Part shown: piece after piece, positions 26,783 through 33,642 of the stretch
Numbering within the stretch: the first letter of the stretch is position 1
Layout: every line of letters begins with the position of its first letter
DNA from: Enterovirga aerilata
Lineage (GTDB): Bacteria; Pseudomonadota; Alphaproteobacteria; Rhizobiales; Beijerinckiaceae
Assembly: GCF_013044135.1 (NCBI RefSeq)
Contig: NZ_JABEPP010000002.1
Coordinates: 682,001 to 746,000, forward strand
Reading direction: 5' to 3'
DNA: 64,000 bases
Notes under the pieces: model-generated
Seen by the model: only the letters and a program-made list of their open reading frames with translations
Told to the model about the DNA's origin: nothing
Databases searched by the model: none
Program-made: the position numbers and the translations under genes

Positions 26783-28414
26783 TTGCGCTGTCAGGTCCAG
26801 GTCAGGAGCACGCGGCGGATACTCTGCGTCTTCCCCGCCTATACGCCGTCCTTCGGAACCTTCGCGCATGCATATCCCCTGATGGGCGGGGTGAAGGCCT
26901 TCATGCCGCCGCAGGGGCTTCTCCTGATCGCCGCCTACCTCCCGGAGGGCTGGCCCGTCCGTTTCATCGACGAGAACATCGCGCCCGCCAGCGAGCGCGA
27001 CTTCGCCTGGGCCGACGTGGTCCTGGTGAGCGGGATGCATGTCCAGGTCGAGCAGATCAACGACATCCGGCGGCGCGCCCAGGCCGCCGGTAAGGTGGCC
27101 GTCCTCGGCGGCCCCTCGGCATCGGGCGCGCCCGAATGGTACGGCAAGTTCGACTATCTCCACCTTGGCGAGATGGGGGACGCGACCGATCAGCTCGTGG
27201 CACTCCTGGACGAGAGCGTCGCGCGCCCGCCGCGCCAGGTCCGGCTCGAGACGCAGGAGCGTCTGCCGCTCTGCGACTTCCCGCAGCCCGCCTATGACAG
27301 GGTGCCGCTCAAGCGCTACCTGATTGGGAGCCTGCAATTCTCGAGCGGCTGCCCCTATCGCTGCGAATTCTGCGACATCCCGGCGCTCTACGGCCGGCAG
27401 CCGCGGCTCAAGACGCCCGAGCAGCTTCTCGCCGAGCTCGACCTCATCCTCCGCCAGCCGGTCCGGCCGGCCGTCGTCTACTTCGTCGACGACAATTTCA
27501 TCGGCAACCGCAAGGCGACGCGGGACATGCTGCCGCATCTCGTCGCGTGGCAGAAGGCGAACGGCTATCCGCTCCAGTTCGCCTGCGAGGCGACCCTGAA
27601 TCTCGCCCAGCAGCCCGAGATCCTGGCGATGATGCGGGAGGCGAACTTCATCACGGTCTTCGTCGGGATCGAGACCCCCGATGCGGACGCGCTCCGGCGC
27701 ATCGACAAGGGCCACAACGCCAAGCTGCCGATCCTGGAATCGATCGACACGATCAACAGCTACGGCATGGAGGTCACGTCGGGCATCATCATGGGGCTCG
27801 ACACGGACAGCCCGGAGAGCGAGGCCCGGCTGCGGGACTTCGTCGACGCCTCGCACGTGCCCGTGCTGACCATCAACCTGCTCCAGGCGCTGCCGAAGAC
27901 GCCGCTGTGGGACCGCCTCGAGAAGGCGGGGCGGCTCGATCCGGACCCTTCACGCGAATCGAACGTGCGCTTTCTGATGCCCTACGACGAGGTGATCGCG
28001 GCCTGGCGGCGCTGCATCGCGCACGCCTACACGCCGGAGCGCCTGTTCGCGCGCTTCATCCACCAGATGGAGGCGACCTACGCCCACCGCGTGAAGGTCC
28101 CGGTCCGGAGCCAGCTGACCCTTGCCAATCTTCGGCGCGCGCTCGTTCTCGGCTTCAACATAGCGCTTCGGGTCGGGCTCCTGTCCGACTACCGCCGGGC
28201 GTTCTGGCGCGCTGCCCGCGAGGCGATCCGCCGCGGGCAGGTCGAGGCCGTCTTCAACATGGGCTTCGTCGCCCACCACATGATCCGCTTCACCCAGGAG
28301 GCACTGGCCGGAGAGCAGAACGCCTCCTTCTATGCCGTCCGCACCGAAGCGCCCGGCCGGCAGGCCAAACGACACGGCCTGAAGGCGGCCCTAAGCTTCA
28401 GGCGCGCGGCGTAG
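26783..28414 (+). CDS. hpnP: hopanoid C-2 methylase (B12-binding radical SAM enzyme)
   Basis: A 543-residue protein with an N-terminal cobalamin-binding domain (about 1-170; FMPPQGLLLIAAYLP, VDENI-like FIDENIAP) and a radical SAM core with the cluster motif C190-x3-C194-x2-C197 (SGCPYRCEFCDIP). A DUF4070-type C-terminal region follows. This arrangement and the string SFGTFAHAYPLMGGVKAFMPP fit HpnP, which methylates hopanoids at C-2. Co-location with hpnN strengthens the assignment against the related C-3 methylase HpnR. The start is TTG 26783 with AGGAG (26771-26775) 7 bases upstream. Confidence 0.85.
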   Translation: MRCQVQVRSTRRILCVFPAYTPSFGTFAHAYPLMGGVKAFMPPQGLLLIAAYLPEGWPVRFIDENIAPASERDFAWADVVLVSGMHVQVEQINDIRRRAQAAGKVAVLGGPSASGAPEWYGKFDYLHLGEMGDATDQLVALLDESVARPPRQVRLETQERLPLCDFPQPAYDRVPLKRYLIGSLQFSSGCPYRCEFCDIPALYGRQPRLKTPEQLLAELDLILRQPVRPAVVYFVDDNFIGNRKATRDMLPHLVAWQKANGYPLQFACEATLNLAQQPEILAMMREANFITVFVGIETPDADALRRIDKGHNAKLPILESIDTINSYGMEVTSGIIMGLDTDSPESEARLRDFVDASHVPVLTINLLQALPKTPLWDRLEKAGRLDPDPSRESNVRFLMPYDEVIAAWRRCIAHAYTPERLFARFIHQMEATYAHRVKVPVRSQLTLANLRRALVLGFNIALRVGLLSDYRRAFWRAAREAIRRGQVEAVFNMGFVAHHMIRFTQEALAGEQNASFYAVRTEAPGRQAKRHGLKAALSFRRAA

Positions 28415-28436
28415 CCGCCAGGAGCGGCCCGGCGCG

Positions 28437-28697
28437 TCAGCGGCGCCGGCCTTCCGGGTTCTTCTTCGAGAACGATGCGATGGCGGACTGGCAGCGCGGC
28501 GACAGCTCCTTCAGCCGCTGCTGGAAGCACTGCTCCACCTGCGGCGTGTTCGGGTCGAACATCGAGCAGAACCGCATGTAGTCGTTCGTGCAGTACTGCC
28601 GGAAGGTCGCCTCCTCCTGCGGGCTCATGGCAGTGGCCGAGGTCGCCACGCCGGCCGCGACCGCCAGAGCGGCCATTCTGATCCGGGTCAAAGACAT
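28437..28697 (-). CDS. small secreted Cys-containing protein
   Basis: An 86-residue protein with a Sec signal (about residues 1-23) and a compact mature part with four cysteines (RQYCTNDYMRFCSMFDP, QVEQCFQQRLKELSPRCQ), the last pair in a helix-like segment. The spacing C-x7-C-x12-C-x11-C suggests two disulfides. A similar small exported protein occurs widely in Hyphomicrobiales as far as I recall, but I cannot name a family. It converges with hpnP, 22 bases apart. Confidence 0.75.
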   Translation of the reverse strand: MSLTRIRMAALAVAAGVATSATAMSPQEEATFRQYCTNDYMRFCSMFDPNTPQVEQCFQQRLKELSPRCQSAIASFSKKNPEGRRR

Positions 28698-28895
28698 GCA
28701 CTCACCTTGCTTCGTATCTCGGCGCGTTCATACGCTAACCCGATGGGAACCGTAAGGTTCGGGCGCTGCGTGGGGCCGTCCTGTTTCGGCCTGATGTCGC
28801 GTATCCCCGGTCTGGGCTGAACGAACGCAGGAGGTCGGGTTCGAGATGAAGACGAGGTCCGAGGCCTGTCCCCACGACGAGATGCGGGGAGCCTG

Positions 28896-30602
28896 ATGCA
28901 CGCCGCCCTCGCCCGCCCGACCTTCACCGAGCTCTTCACGCCGAAGCTCGTCACCGTCCTGCGCGGACCTTACGGCCTTGCCGACCTGCGGGCCGATGCG
29001 GTCGCCGGCCTGACGGTCGCCATCGTCGCCCTCCCCCTGTCCATGGCGATCGCCATCGCCTCGGGCGTCACGCCGGACCGCGGTCTCTATGCCGCGATCG
29101 TCGGCGGCTTCGTCGTCTCCGCGCTCGGCGGCAGCCGGTTCCAGATCGGCGGGCCCGCGGGCGCCTTCATCGTGCTGGTCGCCGCGACGGTCGAGCGCCA
29201 CGGCGTCGATGGCCTGATCCTCGCGACCTTTCTGTCCGGCCTCATCCTCACCGCGATCGGCCTCCTCCGGCTCGGCACCTTCATCAAGTACATCCCCTAC
29301 CCGGTCACGATCGGCTTCACGGCCGGCATCGCGGTCATCATCTTCGCGAGCCAGCTCAAGGACCTGCTCGGCCTTCGGCTCGACAGGGAGCCGGGGCCGC
29401 TCCTGCCGAAGCTCGCGGCGATCTGGAGCGCCCTGCCGAGCCTCAGCCTCCCGGCTCTCGGCATCGCCGTCCTGACGATCGCGACGATCCTCACGCTGCG
29501 CCGGGTCCGGCCGCACTGGCCGGGACTCCTCGTCGCGGTGGCCCTCGCGACCGTGCTCGCGGCCCTCGCCGGCCTGCCGGTGGAGACGATCGGGACGCGG
29601 TTCGGTGGGATCCCGCGCTCCCTGCCGATGCCGCAGCTTCCCGCGTTCTCCCTGGACCGCATCGTCGAGATCCTGCCCGCAGCGGCCTCCTTCGCGCTGC
29701 TAGGCGGGATCGAGAGCCTCCTGTCGGCGGTGGTGGCCGACAGCATGAGCGGCGGCCGGCACCGGTCGAACTGCGAGTTGGTGGCCCAGGGCGCGGCGAA
29801 CGTCGCCTCGTCCCTGTTCGGGGGCATCTGCGTCACCGGCACCATCGCCCGCACGGCGACCAACGTGCGCAGCGGCGCGCGCGGGCCGGTCGCCGGCATG
29901 CTCCACTCCCTCTTCCTGCTCGCCTTCATGCTGGTCGCCGCACCGCTCGCCTCCTTCATCCCGCTCTCGGCCCTCGCGGCCGTCCTTGCGATCGTCGCCT
30001 GGAACATGGCGGAGAAGCACGAGATCGCGGCACTCCTGCGCGCGCATCGCGGCGAGGCGGTCGTGATGGTCGCAACCTTCCTGGTCGTGATCTTCCGCGA
30101 TCTCACCGAAGGCATCCTCGTCGGCTTCGGCCTCGGGGCCCTCCTCTTCCTCCACCGGATGTCCGGCGCGTTGGAGATCAAGGCGGCGCCGATCGCCGCG
30201 CCCGACCGGCCGGACAGGCAGCGTACGGAAGCACGGCGCGACGACGAGATCGCCGGCGCGGACCGGGATATCCTCGTCTTCCGCATCTCGGGCGCCTTCT
30301 TCTTCGGCTCCGCTGCGGCCGTCTCCGCCGTGCTGGACCGGATCGGCGAGCATCCGCGCGCCTATGTGCTCGACCTCTCGGCCGTGCCCTGGCTCGACAG
30401 CACCGCCGCCATGGCCCTGCACGGCTTCGCCCGGAAGGCGGCGCGGAGCGGCGCAGCCCTCTACGTTACGGGCGCGACGCCGGCCGCCCGCCGCATGCTG
30501 CTGACGCACGGCCTGCGGCCGCCGGTCACGCGCTACCGCACCACCTTGGAAGAAGGGATGGAAGCCGCCCGCGCCCTGCGGGACGGAGACGGCGCCGAGT
30601 AG
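28896..30602 (+). CDS. SulP-family anion transporter with STAS domain
   Basis: A 568-residue SLC26/SulP transporter. The N-terminal membrane domain has about 12-14 helices and the family signature near its start (DAVAGLTVAIVALPLSMAIAIASGVTPDRGLYAAIVGG). The C-terminal STAS domain (about 455-560) contains AYVLDLSAVPWLDSTAAMALHG, with Asp-Ser in place of the anti-sigma-antagonist phosphosite. Substrate could be sulfate, bicarbonate or another anion. The stop TAG overlaps nothing, and imuA starts about 100 bases later. Confidence 0.92.
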   Translation: MHAALARPTFTELFTPKLVTVLRGPYGLADLRADAVAGLTVAIVALPLSMAIAIASGVTPDRGLYAAIVGGFVVSALGGSRFQIGGPAGAFIVLVAATVERHGVDGLILATFLSGLILTAIGLLRLGTFIKYIPYPVTIGFTAGIAVIIFASQLKDLLGLRLDREPGPLLPKLAAIWSALPSLSLPALGIAVLTIATILTLRRVRPHWPGLLVAVALATVLAALAGLPVETIGTRFGGIPRSLPMPQLPAFSLDRIVEILPAAASFALLGGIESLLSAVVADSMSGGRHRSNCELVAQGAANVASSLFGGICVTGTIARTATNVRSGARGPVAGMLHSLFLLAFMLVAAPLASFIPLSALAAVLAIVAWNMAEKHEIAALLRAHRGEAVVMVATFLVVIFRDLTEGILVGFGLGALLFLHRMSGALEIKAAPIAAPDRPDRQRTEARRDDEIAGADRDILVFRISGAFFFGSAAAVSAVLDRIGEHPRAYVLDLSAVPWLDSTAAMALHGFARKAARSGAALYVTGATPAARRMLLTHGLRPPVTRYRTTLEEGMEAARALRDGDGAE

Positions 30603-30652
30603 TGCGTTCGATTCTCGCCTCCCGCGGCCGATTGACTCGGGAGAGCGATTTA

Positions 30653-30667
30653 GAACAAAATAGGAAC
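30653..30667. promoter_or_regulatory. LexA (SOS) box
   Basis: The sequence GAAC-AAAATAG-GAAC is the reverse complement form of the alphaproteobacterial LexA operator GTTC-N7-GTTC, with both half-sites perfect. It lies 33 bases before the imuA start, where it would repress the mutasome until DNA damage. Confidence 0.9.
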
Positions 30668-30700
30668 AACACTTATCCGGGACCTCTTCTCGAGCAAGGC

Positions 30701-31543
30701 ATGGAGCATGCCGGGCACAATGCCGCTTTGTCCGATCTGCGCCGCCGGATCGTCGGGCTCGACCGCTCCGCCCGGGCGAAGAGGTCGGCGCTCGCCTTCG
30801 GGATCGAGGGGATCGACAACCACCTTCCCTGGCGCGGGCTGCCGCTCGGCACCCTGCACGAATTCGCCGAAAGCGGTCTCGAGTCCGAGCATGTCGCGGC
30901 CGCGACGCTCTTCATCGGGGGGTGCCTGGCGCGCACGAAGGGCACGATCCTGTGGTGCCTCCGCGGGCGCGATCTCTTCGCGCCCGCCCTCGCTTCAGTC
31001 GGGCTGCATCCCGACCGGGTCATCTATGTCGAGACCTGGAAGGACGCCGAGGTCCTGCCCGCCATGGAGGAGGCGCTCCGGCATGGCGGGCTCGCCGGGG
31101 TCGTGGGCGAGGTGGCGCATCTATCGCTCGTCGCCTCGCGCCGGCTGCAGCTCGCGGCCGAGAGCTCGGGCGTGCCGGCCTTCGCGCTCCGGCGCTGGCA
31201 CACCGATGCCGAGCGCGCCTCGGCAAGCGAGCCGAACGCCGCCTTTACCCGCTGGCGCATCGCGCCGGCCCCCTCCCCGCCGCCCCCCGTGCCCGGCCTC
31301 GCCCGCGCCCGCTGGCGCGTGGATCTCCTCCGCTGCCGCGGCGCCGAGCCGCATTCCTGGATCGTTGAGGCCTGCGATGCCAAGGGTCGTCTCGCTCTTC
31401 CTGCCGTGCTTCCCGACCGACCGGATCGCGCGCCTCGCCCGGCGGCAGCGCAGGGCGGCGGAGGCGGACGCCCCCTCCCCGTCGCGGCCGACGGTGACCG
31501 CGGCCCGCGACGGGTCGCGGCGGCTCGTCGCCGCGGCGGATGA
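30701..31543 (+). CDS. imuA: mutasome accessory protein ImuA (RecA/SulA-like)
   Basis: A 280-residue RecA-related protein without a full Walker A loop. ImuA features include LPWRGLPLGTLHEFAE, GGCLARTKGTILWCLRGRDLF, PDRVIYVETWKDAEVLPAMEEALRHGGLAGVVGE and a C-terminal WRVDLLRCRG block. It acts with ImuB and DnaE2 in damage-induced mutagenesis. ATG 30701 is chosen as it lies downstream of the LexA box and begins the family-like sequence. Its frame overlaps imuB by 167 bases, so the last 55 residues are encoded within imuB and are low in complexity. Confidence 0.88.
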   Translation: MEHAGHNAALSDLRRRIVGLDRSARAKRSALAFGIEGIDNHLPWRGLPLGTLHEFAESGLESEHVAAATLFIGGCLARTKGTILWCLRGRDLFAPALASVGLHPDRVIYVETWKDAEVLPAMEEALRHGGLAGVVGEVAHLSLVASRRLQLAAESSGVPAFALRRWHTDAERASASEPNAAFTRWRIAPAPSPPPPVPGLARARWRVDLLRCRGAEPHSWIVEACDAKGRLALPAVLPDRPDRAPRPAAAQGGGGGRPLPVAADGDRGPRRVAAARRRGG

Positions 31544-32912
31544 GGCGGCGCTCGCGATCGGGCTCAGGCCTGGACAGACGATCGCGCATGCCCAGGCCTC
31601 CGTCCCGGGCCTTGTCGTGGTCGAGGCGGAGCCGGAGGCCGACCTCCTGGCGCTCGGCGAGCTCGCCCGCTGGTGCGGGCGCTATTCGCCCGTGGTCCAG
31701 GCCGACCCACCGGACGGCGTGCTGATCGACATCGCGGGCTCGTCCCATCTCTTCGGCGGCGAGACGGGAGCCGTGCGCGACCTCCTGCGCCGCGTCCGGC
31801 GATCCGGCTATTCGGCCCATGCCAGCCTCGCCGACACGCCCGGTGCCGCCTGGGCCGTGGCGAGGTTCGGCGGGGGCGGCATCGTGCCGACGGGAGGGGC
31901 CGCGAAGGCCGTCGCGCCGCTGCCGGTCGCGGCCCTGCGGCTCGAGGGCGAGACCTGCCGCGCGCTGGCGCTGCTCGGGGTGGAGCGGGTCGGCCAGCTC
32001 GCCGCCCTGCCCCGGGCGCAGCTGACCCGGCGCTTCGTCCGTACCCTGTTCGAGCGCTACGAACGGGTGACCGGCCTCGCCCCGGACCCGCTGGCGCCGA
32101 TCGTGCCGCGCGAGGCCCCCTGCGTCCGGCGCGCCTTCCCCGAGCCGCTCGGCCATCTCGACGCGCTCGCGGCCGCGCTGGAGCGGTTGACCGGGGAGCT
32201 CTGCCGCGAGCTGGAGCGGCGCGGCGAGGGCCTGCGCCTGCTCGACACGATCCTCCGCCGCGTCGACGGCCAGCCGGTGTCGTTGCGGGTCGGCGCCTCG
32301 CTGCCGACCCGCGATCCGGCCCATTGCGTTCGCCTCGTCGGCGAGCGTCTGCAGACGGTCGATCCGGGCTTCGGCATCGACGAGATGGCGCTTCTCGCCG
32401 CCCGCGTGGAACCGCTCCGCGCCCGGCAGGAAGAGGCGGTCGCGACGCTCGAGGCGGAAACCCGCGATGCGGCGGCGCTCGCGCCCCTGGTCGACAGGCT
32501 CGGTGTCCGGCTCGGGACCGAGCGCGTGTTCCGAGCGGCGCCCGTCGAGAGCAGGGTGCCGGAACGGTCGGTCAAGCGCGTACCCGCGCTCGCGCCGGTA
32601 ACCGGCATCTCGTGGCCGGAAGCTTTGCCGCGGCCCTCCCGTATCATCGACCCGCCGGAGGAGGTGCGCGCGACGGCGCTGCTGCCGGATTACCCGCCGA
32701 AATCGTTCGTGTGGCGGCGCGTGCGCTACAATGTGGCCTCGGCCGACGGCCCCGAGCGGGTGCACGGCGAATGGTGGATCTCCGACGCCAAGATGGCGGA
32801 GCTGCGAGACTATTACCGCGTGGAGGACGAGAAAGGCCGCCGCTTCTGGCTGTTCCGCAACGCGCCGACGCCCGAGGGCACGCGCTGGTGGCTGCACGGG
32901 CGCTTCACGTGA
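31377..32912 (+). CDS. imuB: Y-family polymerase-like mutasome hub ImuB
   Basis: A 511-residue protein beginning RVVSLFLPCFPTDR, related to Y-family DNA polymerases but lacking the full set of acidic catalytic residues, as is normal for ImuB. The palm-like part includes PPDGVLIDIAGSSHLFGGE, and the helix-hairpin region LLGVERVGQLAALPR. The C terminus ends with the ImuB-specific EWWISDAKMAELRDYYRVEDEKGRRFWLFR segment. It bridges the beta clamp, ImuA and DnaE2. ATG 31377 lies inside imuA; the frame is open further upstream but the family starts here. Confidence 0.9.
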   Translation: MPRVVSLFLPCFPTDRIARLARRQRRAAEADAPSPSRPTVTAARDGSRRLVAAADEAALAIGLRPGQTIAHAQASVPGLVVVEAEPEADLLALGELARWCGRYSPVVQADPPDGVLIDIAGSSHLFGGETGAVRDLLRRVRRSGYSAHASLADTPGAAWAVARFGGGGIVPTGGAAKAVAPLPVAALRLEGETCRALALLGVERVGQLAALPRAQLTRRFVRTLFERYERVTGLAPDPLAPIVPREAPCVRRAFPEPLGHLDALAAALERLTGELCRELERRGEGLRLLDTILRRVDGQPVSLRVGASLPTRDPAHCVRLVGERLQTVDPGFGIDEMALLAARVEPLRARQEEAVATLEAETRDAAALAPLVDRLGVRLGTERVFRAAPVESRVPERSVKRVPALAPVTGISWPEALPRPSRIIDPPEEVRATALLPDYPPKSFVWRRVRYNVASADGPERVHGEWWISDAKMAELRDYYRVEDEKGRRFWLFRNAPTPEGTRWWLHGRFT

Positions 32913-32961
32913 GGCCGCCTCCCTATGTTAGTGTTCGTTGGACATCGCAGGAGGGGACGGC

Positions 32962-33204
32962 ATGGCATCCCTCACCATCGACAACCTCGAGGACAGCCTC
33001 CTCTCGCGCCTGCGGGCGCGGGCGGACGCGCACGGCACCTCCGTCGAGGAGGAGGCTGCGGCGATTCTCAAGGTCACACTTGACCAGGAAAATCCTGGCG
33101 AGAGACTTGTTCGCGTGTTCCGAGAGGAATTCGGACGGCTGGGCGGAGTGGATCTCGAGCTGCCACCGCGTCAGTCCGGTTGGAAGCCGCCGGTTTTCGA
33201 GTGA
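32962..33204 (+). CDS. FitA/VapB-type antitoxin (ribbon-helix-helix)
   Basis: An 80-residue antitoxin. Residues 1-40 form an Arc/MetJ-like ribbon-helix-helix (ASLTIDNLEDSLLSRLRARADAHGTSVEEEAAAIL) that binds its own promoter, and the acidic/hydrophobic tail binds the toxin. A strong AGGAGGGG (32949-32956) precedes ATG 32962. The last codons overlap the toxin start by four bases (GTGA, 33201-33204). It lies 49 bases after imuB and within the mutasome cassette. Confidence 0.88.
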   Translation: MASLTIDNLEDSLLSRLRARADAHGTSVEEEAAAILKVTLDQENPGERLVRVFREEFGRLGGVDLELPPRQSGWKPPVFE

Positions 33205-33617
33205 TCATCCTCGACACGAACGTTATTTCGGAGCTGATGCGGGTCAGCCCCGAGCCGAAAGTTATCGAGTGGCTGGCTCGTCATGGGAACGAAGGCCTCT
33301 CCACGACCGCAATAACGAAAGCCGAGATACTGGCCGGCATAGCCGTCCTGCCGTAGGGAAAGCGGCGGAGAGAGCTGGAAGCGAGTGCCAGCCGTGCATT
33401 TGCGCACGCCTTTCTAACCGACATTCTGCCTTTCAACGAACAGGCAGCTCCACATTTCGCAGCCGTTATCACAGCGCGCCGTGGCCACGACAAGATTGCG
33501 GATGCCATGATCGCCGCGATCACACGCCTGCACGGCGCCGCCATCGCAACCCGCGACGTAAAGGACTTTGCGGATTGCGGGACTGTGGTCCGCAATCCCT
33601 GGACCGAGACCATCTAA
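33201..33617 (+). pseudogene. FitB/VapC-type PIN-domain toxin with in-frame amber codon
   Basis: Read from GTG 33201, the frame encodes a PIN ribonuclease of 138 residues but carries TAG at codon 52 (33354-33356), where relatives have a residue between ALLP and GRRR. Before and after the stop the sequence is typical: LDTNVISEL (first Asp), TKAEILAGIAVLP, then GKRRRELE, DILPFNEQAAPHFAAV, DKIADAMIAAI and ATRDVKDF (later acidic residues), ending at TAA 33615-33617. No other lesion is seen, so loss of function looks recent. Sequencing error or amber suppression are alternatives. The antitoxin gene is intact. Confidence 0.85.
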
Positions 33618-33642
33618 ACAGACGTCGCACGGCTCGGCGGCC

